From Bin87 sp963666865 (GTDB lineage Bacteria > Chloroflexota > Dehalococcoidia > Lucifugimonadales > UBA3495), in assembly GCA_963666865.1 (NCBI GenBank), contig OY763072.1:434001-498000 (forward strand): DNA of 64,000 nt. The letters are read 5' to 3'. A model generated the notes under the pieces. It worked only from the letters and a program-made list of their open reading frames with translations. It was not told where the DNA came from and ran no database searches. Positions 41,536 to 50,843 of this stretch are shown here, in pieces. Position numbers and translations under genes: made by a program. Each line of letters starts with the position of its first letter. Within the stretch, counting starts at the first letter, position 1.

Positions 41536-42339
41536 ATGGATTTGCAACTTGACGGCAAGACCGCAATTGTAACCGGCGGCAGCCGGGGCATCGGCAAGGC
41601 GGTGGCAAAGGTGCTGGCGGCGGACGGATGCAGCGTGGTGATCACCGGGCGTTATGCCGACACGCTTTCGGAATCGGCGGAAGATGTGGCCGGCGCCACC
41701 GGCGGGTCGGTCACCCCCATCGTCTGCGACATGACCAGCACCGAGCAGGTCAACGCCATGGTGGCTCAGGCTGCCGAAACCCTGGGCGGGCGCATCGACA
41801 TCCTGGTGAACAACGCCGCCGCGCCGGGTGGACTGGCCCGCGGGTCGCTGGACGAGATCCGCGACGAGGACGTGATGCTGGACCTGGACACCAAGGTAAT
41901 GGGCTACTTGCGCTGCGCCCGGGCCGTCGCGCCCTATATGCAGCAGCAGGGTTGGGGCCGCATCGTCAACGTCGGCGGCCTGTCGGCCCGGCGGGCGGCG
42001 GGCAACCTTAGCGCCGGCGTCCGCAACTCCGGCCTGTCCAACCTGACCAAGTACCTGGCCGAAGAGCTGGGCGGCCACGGCGTCTGCGTCAACCTGGTGC
42101 ATCCCGGCACCACGCGCACCGAGCGCAGCGGCCCGATGTACGCCGAACAGGCGGCCCGTGAGGGCGTAACCGTGGAGGAAATCGAGCGTCGCGCCGCCGC
42201 CGGCAACTCCACCCGGCGCATCGTCGATGCCGAAGAGCTGGCCTGGGTGGTGGCCTTCTTCGCGTCGCCCCGCAGCATCGCCATCAGCGGCGAGACCATC
42301 GCGGCCGGCGGCGGAGCTGGGGCCAACGTTTACCATTAA
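41536..42339 (+). CDS. SDR-family oxidoreductase lacking the YxxxK motif
   Basis: The product is 267 aa. The Rossmann motif TGGSRGIGKAVA and the NNAA motif (ILVNNAAAPGG) are intact. The catalytic region reads GLSARRAAGNLSAGVRNSGL followed by NLTKYLAEEL; the usual YxxxK is absent, replaced by SAGVRN. It may use another residue or act as an atypical reductase or decarboxylase. It is flanked by two palindromes and followed by an EthD-like gene. Confidence 0.8.
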   Translation: MDLQLDGKTAIVTGGSRGIGKAVAKVLAADGCSVVITGRYADTLSESAEDVAGATGGSVTPIVCDMTSTEQVNAMVAQAAETLGGRIDILVNNAAAPGGLARGSLDEIRDEDVMLDLDTKVMGYLRCARAVAPYMQQQGWGRIVNVGGLSARRAAGNLSAGVRNSGLSNLTKYLAEELGGHGVCVNLVHPGTTRTERSGPMYAEQAAREGVTVEEIERRAAAGNSTRRIVDAEELAWVVAFFASPRSIAISGETIAAGGGAGANVYH

Positions 42340-42353
42340 TTAGCGCCAAACCC

Positions 42354-42381
42354 GTAGGGGCGAATAATTATTCGCCCCTAC
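42354..42381. repeat. 28-nt palindrome, ATAATTAT core
   Basis: Perfect family member just upstream of the EthD-like ribosome site. Confidence 0.9.
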
Positions 42382-42399
42382 ACTCAAGGAGCAACAACG

Positions 42400-42714
42400 A
42401 TGATTAAAGTAACCGTTTTCTACGACAACGAAGAAGGGAAGTCCTTCGACTTCGACTACTACGTCAACACGCATATGCCGCTGGTGCAGGAACGCCTCAC
42501 CACCTTCGGGATGCGGTACTACAACGTGGAGAAGGGCATCTCCGACACCGACCCCAACGCGCCGCCCATGTACACCGCCGTCGGCTACCTCTTCTTCAAC
42601 GACGTGGACGGCGTGCACGAGGGCTTCAAGACCCACGGCCGCGAGCTGGTGGGCGACGTGAAAAACTTCACGGACATTGATCCCAAGTTTTTGATTAGCG
42701 AGCTGATTGCGTGA
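42400..42714 (+). CDS. EthD-like small dimeric alpha/beta-barrel protein
   Basis: The product is 104 aa with AAGGAG upstream. It has the EthD/ferredoxin-like pattern: MIKVTVFYDNEEG, DFDYYVNTHMPLVQERL (His-Met-Pro motif), and a second half AVGYLFFNDVDGVHEGF. Such proteins are subunits or helpers in degradation pathways; substrate unknown. A strong terminator follows. Confidence 0.8.
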   Translation: MIKVTVFYDNEEGKSFDFDYYVNTHMPLVQERLTTFGMRYYNVEKGISDTDPNAPPMYTAVGYLFFNDVDGVHEGFKTHGRELVGDVKNFTDIDPKFLISELIA

Positions 42715-42736
42715 CGGCATCTTGGTGATGCGATGG

Positions 42737-42767
42737 TGGGGGCGGCCAGTTGGTCGCCCCCATTTTC
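42737..42767 (+). terminator. Terminator after EthD-like gene
   Basis: TGGGGGCGGCCA pairs imperfectly with TGGTCGCCCCCA, followed by TTTTC. Confidence 0.7.
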
Positions 42768-42868
42768 ATAGGGCGAAACCGGCGGGATTTGGTGACGGCA
42801 GGCCGTTGGCAAGCCGTCGCACGCGGTGTTAACCTTCATTCAACCCGTTCCTTGGGCCGCAGGCAACC

Positions 42869-45778
42869 ATGCCCATCATAGAAAATCAGCTCAACGGTCG
42901 CATCGCAACCCTGCTCGGCAATTTGGACCGCCGTTGGACGGCGCGGGGTGAAAATACCGGCGCGTTCGCTGGAACCACGGCCACGCCCGACATACTGATT
43001 ACCCAGCAGAGGGCGCCGCCGCTGGTCATCGAGAACGAATATCTGCCGGCCTATACAGTGGAGAGCGAAGCCGCGGCGCGGCTGGGAGCAACGCTGGATT
43101 ACGCCGTAATCAGCGCGTCGGGCGAGGTCAATTCGGTCATCGCTCTCCGGTCGCCGACGGACTTGCGCGAATGCGATACCCTCGATCAAGTTGATGAACT
43201 GTTACGCGGCAACATCCGGTTGGAGTACGCTCTGCTGACCGGCGCGGATAGCGAGAGTTACGAAAGGTTCCCGGAAGCGGGCTTCATTCCAGGCACTTTG
43301 CGGGATTTAGCGGCATTTGTTGAACAAGCGGCAGTACCGGCCGACGCGGTGGAGCAAGCGGTCAACGACCTACAGGCCGGTGTGCGGGTAGTGGCCGGCA
43401 TATTGATGGAAGCGGTAGCGCTGACGCAAGGCACAGACGAGTCAATCGCGGAGACACTCAAGCAGGATTTTGACGAACAGACGGCGCGCATCGCTGCCAC
43501 CATAATGATCAACGCGGTGGTATTTCACCAGAACTTGGCCGGACAGCACGGGATACGGAGCCTTGCCCAGATAATGGCGCAGCGAGATGGATCGCAGCTG
43601 ACGATGGTGCAGGAGTGGGACAGGATATTGGACGTCAATTACTGGTCAATTTTCCACGTAGCCCGTGAACTGCTGATCAACATCAACCCGCCGTTCTACG
43701 CGGGGGATATGTTGAGGATAATGGTCGAAGTTGCCAACAGGCTGCGGGATGTGGCGCAGTCCCACGACCTGGCGGGCACGGTGTTTCAAAAGCTCATCGC
43801 CGACCGCAAGTTTCTGGCGACTTATTACACCCGTCCGGAGACGGCGGCCCTGCTGGCGAACCTGGCGATTCCCAACCACGAACGCTGGTTCGACCCGGAG
43901 CAAACGCGGGATTTTCGTGTTGCCGACTACGCCTGCGGCACTGGCACGCTGTTGCACGCCGCCTACCGTCGCATCAACCAGCTGCACCGGCTGGCCGGGG
44001 GCGACCCAGAACAACTGCACGGCTATATGATGGGGAATTCTCTCACCGCCTGCGACGTGCTCCCGTCAGCGGCGCATCTAACCGCTTCGATGCTTTCGTC
44101 GTCCCATCCGGGGCGGGTCTATGACAACACACGCACGATAGTCACCGAATACGGCGAAACCGAGGACGGCGGCATTTCCGTGGGTTCCCTGGACTTGCTG
44201 AACGGACGGACGGCCATAAGGGCGCTGCTTTCCGTGACCAGCGGCTCGGTAGCAACCGGCGCCGGAGAGGCTCCCGCGCAGATTAATGTTGATATGCCCG
44301 TAGCCAGCCAGGATTTGGTCATTATGAACCCACCATTCACCCGGGCGGGTTCCGACTGGGAAGGAGACGAAAGAGCGTCTGACTACGTAAAGCCATTTCG
44401 GGGACTCAGTAACGCCCCGGAGACCCAAAGCAGGATGTCGGCTACAGCACGACGCTACGCCCAAGGGACCTGCGCCCATGGTTACGCCGGCCTGGCTTCT
44501 TATTTCGTGGCCCTGGCCGACAAGATGGTGAGCCACGATGGAACTCTCGCGCTGGTGCTGCCGCTTACGGCGATGCAAGGCACGAGTTGGGCCAAAGCTC
44601 GCGAATTGATCAGGCGGAATTACGGTGACGCCATGGTCATTACCATCGCTGCTGGGGCGGACGGCGAGCGTTCCTTTTCCGCAGACACCGGCATGGCGGA
44701 GGCTTTGCTGATATGCTGCAAATCGCCGAAGGCGTTTCGCGGACGCGGACGATTTATATCCCTGCGCCGGCGCCCACGCAGCGAAATGGAGGCCAGTGAA
44801 ATCGCCAGGGCAATAACCCAGCTGGCTGCCGGTACGGAAATCAGAAGGCTGGAGGACGGTCCTTATGGCGGCAATCCGTTGGTCATTGGAAGGTCGGAAC
44901 TTGGCGAGGTCATTGACGCTCCCTTAGATGATGTACCGTGGTCGGTAGCGGGGGTCTCCGATTACACCGTAGCCCAGACCGCTTATCAATTGAGTCGTGG
45001 AGAAGTCCGGTTGGCGTCAATGCCGTTGCAGGATGCGCCAAACATCTCTGTCAGCACGGTTGGACAAATCTGCCAGGTTGGATTGCACGACGCGAACATA
45101 GTAGGACGCGGCGGACAGGCCGCTTTCACCCGAAGTCAGCACTCCATCGCTTCCACTTATCCTATGCTGTGGGGACACGATGCCGGCCGCGAGCGAAGCT
45201 TGATAGTATCCCCGGACAGCCAGGGGCGCGTACAAATCGGTAAGGAAGAGCGGGCTGAAGCAATTTGGGAAACCCGCAGCCACGCTCATCACAACCGTGA
45301 TTTCCGGTTTAACTCCCAGCCGTTGGCGGTAGCGTTCACCGAGCGTCAAACCATCGGCGGTACGTCGTGGCCCAACGTCCGCTTTGACAGCCGGGCCCAC
45401 GAAATCGCCTATACCTTGTGGGGCAATACCACGTTGGGACTGCTCTGCTACTGGTGGCATTCCAGCCGTCAGCAGGCTGGGCGTGGGCGTATGCCGATTA
45501 CCGCCATACGCACCATGCCCACGTTGGACGTTACGCAGTTATTGGCTGAGCAGTTGTCGGTGGCCGAAGCCATCTTTGAGGATATGAGGGACGCTACATT
45601 TCTGCCGGCCAACGAGGCTTATCGGGATGACAGCCGCAAGGAATTGGACCGCCGCGTGCTTACGGAAATGTTGGGGTTGCCGGAGAGCATCCTGGTCCCG
45701 CTGGATTTATTACGCCTCAAGTGGTGCTCCGAGCCCAGCGTCCACGGCGGCAAGAATACCCGGCCGCCGGGCAGTTGA
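42869..45778 (+). CDS. Single-chain restriction-modification-like protein (type IIG-like)
   Basis: The product is 969 aa. N-terminal residues 35-60 carry a PD...ExE pattern (TPDILITQQRAPPLVIENEY), resembling a PD-(D/E)XK nuclease but with Glu where Lys is usual. A helical connector follows. The N6-adenine methylase core has FLATYYTRPETAALLANLA, motif I VADYACGTGTLLHAAY (about 348) and motif IV LVIMNPPFTRAG (about 486). The C-terminal 350 residues could be target recognition. Type IIG enzymes combine these roles in one chain. No separate specificity gene is nearby. BREX PglX-like proteins are the main alternative. Confidence 0.7.
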   Translation: MPIIENQLNGRIATLLGNLDRRWTARGENTGAFAGTTATPDILITQQRAPPLVIENEYLPAYTVESEAAARLGATLDYAVISASGEVNSVIALRSPTDLRECDTLDQVDELLRGNIRLEYALLTGADSESYERFPEAGFIPGTLRDLAAFVEQAAVPADAVEQAVNDLQAGVRVVAGILMEAVALTQGTDESIAETLKQDFDEQTARIAATIMINAVVFHQNLAGQHGIRSLAQIMAQRDGSQLTMVQEWDRILDVNYWSIFHVARELLININPPFYAGDMLRIMVEVANRLRDVAQSHDLAGTVFQKLIADRKFLATYYTRPETAALLANLAIPNHERWFDPEQTRDFRVADYACGTGTLLHAAYRRINQLHRLAGGDPEQLHGYMMGNSLTACDVLPSAAHLTASMLSSSHPGRVYDNTRTIVTEYGETEDGGISVGSLDLLNGRTAIRALLSVTSGSVATGAGEAPAQINVDMPVASQDLVIMNPPFTRAGSDWEGDERASDYVKPFRGLSNAPETQSRMSATARRYAQGTCAHGYAGLASYFVALADKMVSHDGTLALVLPLTAMQGTSWAKARELIRRNYGDAMVITIAAGADGERSFSADTGMAEALLICCKSPKAFRGRGRFISLRRRPRSEMEASEIARAITQLAAGTEIRRLEDGPYGGNPLVIGRSELGEVIDAPLDDVPWSVAGVSDYTVAQTAYQLSRGEVRLASMPLQDAPNISVSTVGQICQVGLHDANIVGRGGQAAFTRSQHSIASTYPMLWGHDAGRERSLIVSPDSQGRVQIGKEERAEAIWETRSHAHHNRDFRFNSQPLAVAFTERQTIGGTSWPNVRFDSRAHEIAYTLWGNTTLGLLCYWWHSSRQQAGRGRMPITAIRTMPTLDVTQLLAEQLSVAEAIFEDMRDATFLPANEAYRDDSRKELDRRVLTEMLGLPESILVPLDLLRLKWCSEPSVHGGKNTRPPGS

Positions 45779-45970
45779 GGATATGGAGGTCGTCATCAGG
45801 AAGGTATGCCATGAGCCAAGCTGTTGACGTCCCGGCGAAACGCGCTGCTCGCTGGCGCGGTTTTCGCATTGTCCGCGGCATGGCATGGCGTGGCGTATAA
45901 TGAGCGCCGTCGCCTGGCGCTGCGGCATACCCTCTCTAGCCGCGCCCACTTTTGCGCCCGGAGCGGATTG

Positions 45971-46729
45971 ATGACTACGCCTGCAACTGCCAAATCTCCG
46001 CCGCTACGTCCACCGGAGCCTGATGACGGCCTTGATTACCCCTACGCTCCCGACGTTCTGCCGCCAGAGTCAATGTTTCACTTTGTCCCCCAAGCCTATA
46101 TGCGGGGCGCGCTGGAAACCTGGCTGGACGACCCCGCGACTCTGGTCGCCAGCCATATGTTTATCTACTATGAGCCGGGCAACACCCGGGCCAGCGTGGC
46201 CCCGGACGTGTACATCATCCCCAACGTGGGCAGCGCGTTGCGCCGTTCTTACTTTTTATGGCTGGAGCATGAAGTCCCGACCTTTGCCATGGAGATAGCG
46301 TCCAGCAGCACTTACCGGAATGACGGCGGGTTCAAGTACCGGCTGTACGAAAGCTGGGGCGTGCAGGAATACTGGCGCTACGACCCGGAGGGCGGATTGT
46401 TTACGCCGCTGTTGCAGGGGTATCGGCTGGTGGACGGACAGTATGAGCCCATCGCGGTTACGGTGGACGTTGAGCGTGGGGAGTGCCGGGGATTCAGCCC
46501 GCTGCTGAGGCTGGAACTGCACGGCCGGCTGGGGTGGTTCCGGTTTTTGGATCCGGCGACCGGGCAATTTCTGCCTAACCGTCAGGAGCTGATGCAGGAG
46601 CGTCAGGAACTGGTACAGGAACGGCAGGAGCTGGCGCAGGAACGGGATGCTGAACGAGCGGCGCGCATTGCCGCCGAAGCCCGCATCCGTCAACTGGAAG
46701 CGCAATTGGAAAATCGGCAAGACTCCTAG
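45971..46729 (+). CDS. Uma2-family protein with coiled-coil tail
   Basis: The product is 252 aa from the ATG at 45971. Core: SVAPDVYIIPNVG (Asp), TFAMEIASSSTYRND (Glu) and KYRLYESWGVQEYWRYD (Lys of the helix). The last 50 residues are heptads (ELMQERQELVQERQELAQER), then RIRQLEAQLEN. Layout is like the 20097 gene but sequence differs. Role unproven. Confidence 0.8.
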   Translation: MTTPATAKSPPLRPPEPDDGLDYPYAPDVLPPESMFHFVPQAYMRGALETWLDDPATLVASHMFIYYEPGNTRASVAPDVYIIPNVGSALRRSYFLWLEHEVPTFAMEIASSSTYRNDGGFKYRLYESWGVQEYWRYDPEGGLFTPLLQGYRLVDGQYEPIAVTVDVERGECRGFSPLLRLELHGRLGWFRFLDPATGQFLPNRQELMQERQELVQERQELAQERDAERAARIAAEARIRQLEAQLENRQDS

Positions 46730-46746
46730 GCACGTTGGCATTTCAC

Positions 46747-46850
46747 CGTCATTCCCGCGAAAGCGGGAATCCAGTGGTCGAAATCGTAAGCAATCCTTCC
46801 CGTTTCTTCGTATCGCAATCTCTGGATTCCTGCTTTCGCAGGAATGACAG
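46747..46850. repeat. Inverted-pair repeat
   Basis: CGTCATTCCCGCGAAAGCGG and CTGCTTTCGCAGGAATGACA ends, 104 bp overall. Lies between the Uma2 gene and the DUF885 gene. Confidence 0.8.
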
Positions 46851-46890
46851 GATGATTTGAAGACACGCCCTGGCAAGGGGGCAAATTGCC

Positions 46891-48579
46891 ATGAACCAAG
46901 CCGTTGACGCCCTGGCGGAACGGGCGATTATGGAACATTGGGACTTCCTGCCCACCAGCGGCAGCCGCATCGGTCGGCATGAGTACGACGGGCGTCTGCC
47001 GGACTTCTCCGCCGGGCGGGTGCGGCGGCGGACCGAGGAGTTGCACCAATCGCTGGCGCAACTGTCGGCCCTGCCGTCGGATGATGAGTCCGCGTCCGGC
47101 GCAAATGGCGACGATGGGCGCATGGAGCGCCTCTCCCGCCGGTTGCTGGAGATGTTCCTGCGCCGGGAGCTGTTCAACCTGGAGGAGATGCGGACGCTGC
47201 ACCACAACCCGCAGCGGCAGGTGGGCTACCTGGGCGTCGGCGGCTACGTGCAGCGGGACTACGCGCCCCTGCCGGAGCGGCTGCGGGCGGCGACGTCGGT
47301 ACTGCGACAGGCTCCCGACTTCCTGGCGACGCTGGACGGCCTCACCGAGCCGGAGCTGGGGGAGCCGATCCGGGACATGGCGGTGGAGGCTTACCGGGGC
47401 ATGGCGTCCTTCTATCGCACCGGCCTGGCGGCGGCCTCCGCCGAGTGCGCCGGAATCGCGCCCGACGTGGCCGCCGAGTTCGACGCCGCTCGGGAGACCG
47501 CCGCCGTCGCCGTCGCAGAGTTTGCAGAACGGTTGCAGGCGCGGCAGACCCGCCCCGACTTCGCCATCGGGTCGGAATTGTACCGGCGGATTCTGGAGGT
47601 TGGCGAAGGGGTGAACACGCCGCTGCTGGACGTGCTGTCCATCGGGCAGGTCAACCTGGAGCAGAACCTGCGGCGATTGGACGAGGCGGCAGCGCTGGTG
47701 GCTCCGGGCAAGTCAGTGCGGGAGGCCGTGGCTCTGGTGGGGGCCAACCATCCCACCGCCGAGGGGTTGATACCGGACACGCGGGACCTGCTGGAGGACA
47801 TCCGGCAGGCGTTGATCGACCACGACATCATTGGACTGCCCTCGGAGGAACGCTGCCAGGTTACGGAAACGCCGTCCTATATGCGCTACGCCTTCGCCGC
47901 CATGGACTCGCCCGGCGGATTGGAGGCGGCGGCGACGGAGGCGTTCTACTACGTGACGCCGGTGGAGCCGGACTGGACGCCGCGACAGCAGGAGGAATGG
48001 CTGTCCAACTTCAACTACCACACGCTGAAAATCATCAGCATCCACGAGGTCTATCCCGGCCACTACGTCCACAACCTGCACAACCGTTATGGGCGGGCCG
48101 GCCAGTCGCAGGGACTGTCGCTGATCAACCGGGTGGCGACGTCCTACGCCTTCACCGAGGGCTGGGCGCACTACGCCGAGGAGATGATGCTGGAAACGGA
48201 GTATGGGCGCGACGAGCCGGCCCTGTGGCTGACGCAACTGCTGGAGGCGTTGGTCCGCAACTGCCGCTACCTGTGCTCCCTGGGGATGCACACCCAGGGG
48301 ATGACGGTGGACGAGGCGACGCAGTTCTTCCAGGCCCACGCCTACATGGAAGAACACCCGGCCCGCCGCGAGGCCCTGCGCGGAACCTTCGATCCCGGCT
48401 ACCTCAACTACACCCTGGGCAAGTTGATGCTGCTGAAACTGCGCCAGGACTGGCGACGGCAGGAAGGCCCAGCCTACAGCCTGCGCCGTTTCCACGACGC
48501 CGCCCTATCCTGGGGCGCGCCGCCGGTGCCCCTGTTGCGGGAGGTGATGCTGGCGGACGGCGGCGGGGAGATCCTATAA
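46891..48579 (+). CDS. DUF885-family zinc-peptidase-like protein
   Basis: The product is 562 aa. The C-terminal half has the metal motif SIHEVYPGHYVHNLH (about 388-402) and EGWAHYAEEMM with a further Glu (about 425-435). The N-terminal half is helical. DUF885 proteins resemble M32/M3-type carboxypeptidases or oligopeptidases. No signal peptide, so probably cytoplasmic. Substrate unknown. Confidence 0.85.
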   Translation: MNQAVDALAERAIMEHWDFLPTSGSRIGRHEYDGRLPDFSAGRVRRRTEELHQSLAQLSALPSDDESASGANGDDGRMERLSRRLLEMFLRRELFNLEEMRTLHHNPQRQVGYLGVGGYVQRDYAPLPERLRAATSVLRQAPDFLATLDGLTEPELGEPIRDMAVEAYRGMASFYRTGLAAASAECAGIAPDVAAEFDAARETAAVAVAEFAERLQARQTRPDFAIGSELYRRILEVGEGVNTPLLDVLSIGQVNLEQNLRRLDEAAALVAPGKSVREAVALVGANHPTAEGLIPDTRDLLEDIRQALIDHDIIGLPSEERCQVTETPSYMRYAFAAMDSPGGLEAAATEAFYYVTPVEPDWTPRQQEEWLSNFNYHTLKIISIHEVYPGHYVHNLHNRYGRAGQSQGLSLINRVATSYAFTEGWAHYAEEMMLETEYGRDEPALWLTQLLEALVRNCRYLCSLGMHTQGMTVDEATQFFQAHAYMEEHPARREALRGTFDPGYLNYTLGKLMLLKLRQDWRRQEGPAYSLRRFHDAALSWGAPPVPLLREVMLADGGGEIL

Positions 48580-48601
48580 TTGCGCCCGGAGAGGTCTGTC
48601 C

Positions 48602-49089
48602 ATGACTACGGCGAGAAGACTGATAACAGCCGACGAGTTGCTGGGTATGCCGGACGACGGCTACCAGTATGAACTCGTCCGGGGAGCGCTGATCAAGACG
48701 CCGCCGCCGGGTTTCACGCACACCGTTGTCACCGGCCGGATTGGTCGCCGGATGGGGAACTTCGTTGAAGAGCGTGGCTTAGGTTTCATCGGCGGGCCGC
48801 AGGCTCGGCATACCTGGAACAAAATCCTGATACCGTGCGCGCCGCAGACTACGCGCTCATCCCCCGCGATCAAATGCCGGACCCGCCGCCGGCCCGAGGC
48901 TACATACCTGGAATGGTTCCGGCCCTGGTGGTGGAGGTCACTTCACCGGACGGCGGGGAAGCCGCAGCGGCCCGGAGGGCCCGGATGTGGCTGGACGCCG
49001 GCGTCCGGTTGGTGCTGGTAGCGTATATTGCGACGCATGAAATTGTTGCTCACTATGCCGATGGCACGATGCAGCGTTTCAGGATGTAG
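48602..49089 (+). pseudogene. Uma2-family gene broken by a one-base frameshift
   Basis: The N-terminal half reads MTTARRLITADELLGMPDDG and continues to about 48825. The C-terminal half resumes in the next frame as PDTVRAADYALIPRDQMP, then VPALVVEVTSPDGG and the ARMWLDAGVRLVLV helix. Adding one A in the AACAAAATCCTGAT run near 48820-48826 restores a normal Uma2 protein of about 162 aa. It may be a real mutation or a homopolymer sequencing error. Confidence 0.75.
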
Positions 49090-49228
49090 GATCCCCTGAC
49101 TTGCGAGCCGGTCCTGCCCGGCTTTGCCTGTCCGGTGGCCGATATTTTCGCCTGGTGACCATCAGGTTGATGCTGCTCGCCGCAGTTTTCATGACAAACC
49201 CACAGTTTGACCGGCCAATACGCTCTGC

Positions 49229-50593
49229 TCATTTGCGTTCAAGCGGGATGAACTGCAAACAGATCAGGAAAACTCCGAACGCCATTGGAGCTAGCGGGCC
49301 GATTAGCGCTACATCATACCCTTCCACCCATTTCTCCACCAACGAGAGCAACAACCAAATGATTCCACCAGCGGCAATAAAAAACCCAACAAACGCCATG
49401 AAATTAACCACAGCAAATATCCAGTTATACGGATCCACATGAGAACAAAAAACGCTACCAATACGAACCGAACTATGATTAGTACAATTGCCAAGCCATG
49501 AACATATCAATACACGCCACAATCCCGTACAGATGACGCAAAACCCGAATATGCCCGAGTAAGATGCCACTTCACCTTTTTCGATTGCTTGGAGCCATGC
49601 CGGATTTTCGTAAAAGTCCAGGAAGAACCAGTCGCCAGTCAGCGCCACTCCGAGTTCCTGAACTGTTTCGAAGATGAATAAACCGACGGTAATGCTCAGT
49701 ATCGCCACCAGAAATGACAGCAGCGCCAGCCAGTTGGCCCAGGCCATGCTGACCGACCCGTATCGCAGTTTGCCCCACGCTATCCGGTTAATCCAGCCGA
49801 ACACCGCGGACCGCCGGCTAGGCCCATTGACGGCGATGACGACAAGCCCACCAACCGCGATCATACCGCTGGCATATGCGATTTTGTCTAATGCCACAAT
49901 TGGCCAGAATAGCCATGTGAATTCCGCATCTAGCCCCGTTACTCCCGATCCTCTGCGATAATCTATGCCAAATTCTCCGGCGATGGCCGGCAGCGTGCTA
50001 CCGCAGAAAAAGGACAGAGACGCCCCCATCAGCAGTATGAGCAGTCCGGCTTGGTCAGTTCGGCCAAGGCGGTCGATATCTAACAGCGTGAGGGTTCCGG
50101 GGGACGGCGTCGGCCGGCTGATTAATCCCAAGCACCTGAGAGCCACGCCAATACTAGTAATGATGACCCCGACTTGAACGAACAGGCCGCCGAATATCCC
50201 TAGCAATCTTTTTCCCTCGTCGGCTCGCAACAACGAAAGGATTTTAGCTCTATCGGCGTCGATGGTAGTGTCATAAGTGCGCGTTCGGCCTCTGGAAAAG
50301 TCGCGCATTATTTCGCCTTCTCTGGCAACCATGGCCGCGTGCAGATTCGGATTAATACCCGTATAGGGCGGAATATCGATATGTTCAGGATCGAACCAAA
50401 ACTCGCGCTCCATCCGGTCAGTAAAGGGGTTCAGGACGAGCAGGCCCGATCTATAGAATAGTCCCCCCAGGAACAAGGTGGACACGGCACAAATTATGCC
50501 CAGAAGCAGGAGTCCGGCTCCGAGCCAGGCAAATATCCGATTGCTGGTCAGCGCTAGCATATCCAGCCAGGGCAATATCCAGCTGGCTGTCAT
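49229..50593 (-). CDS. Polytopic membrane protein of unknown function
   Basis: The product is 454 aa from the ATG at 50591-50593 with GAGG upstream; the open frame runs 10 codons longer. About eight hydrophobic segments are seen. The first loop holds an Asp/Glu-rich cytoplasmic or external domain (about 65-130). No transporter or enzyme motif recognised. Codon use is less GC-rich than the neighbours. It stands alone between Uma2-rich stretches. Confidence 0.7.
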   Translation of the reverse strand: MTASWILPWLDMLALTSNRIFAWLGAGLLLLGIICAVSTLFLGGLFYRSGLLVLNPFTDRMEREFWFDPEHIDIPPYTGINPNLHAAMVAREGEIMRDFSRGRTRTYDTTIDADRAKILSLLRADEGKRLLGIFGGLFVQVGVIITSIGVALRCLGLISRPTPSPGTLTLLDIDRLGRTDQAGLLILLMGASLSFFCGSTLPAIAGEFGIDYRRGSGVTGLDAEFTWLFWPIVALDKIAYASGMIAVGGLVVIAVNGPSRRSAVFGWINRIAWGKLRYGSVSMAWANWLALLSFLVAILSITVGLFIFETVQELGVALTGDWFFLDFYENPAWLQAIEKGEVASYSGIFGFCVICTGLWRVLICSWLGNCTNHSSVRIGSVFCSHVDPYNWIFAVVNFMAFVGFFIAAGGIIWLLLSLVEKWVEGYDVALIGPLAPMAFGVFLICLQFIPLERK

Positions 50594-50843
50594 TTCCCAA
50601 TTCCTCAGCTGACCAACCAGCACTGGTCGCTGCGGTTTGCCCTCAAGTTCAGATCAGCGGCCAACCCGTAGCCGGGTGATTAGCGCATTTTGCGCCATCG
50701 TAATTTCCTCAAGCGTAGGTTGTCCATAGACTATATGCTTGGTGTCGGCGCTCGTTGCAGGCAGCATGCGCCTTACCGGGCGATGCCAACCACGACCGTG
50801 CCGGATTACCGACGAATTTCCGCCGCGGTGGGTCGGAGTATGA

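Noticed and set aside
42836..43189. 117-codon minus-strand frame antisense to the R-M-like start
   Set aside because: Overlaps the conserved nuclease-like N-terminus; no supporting motif.
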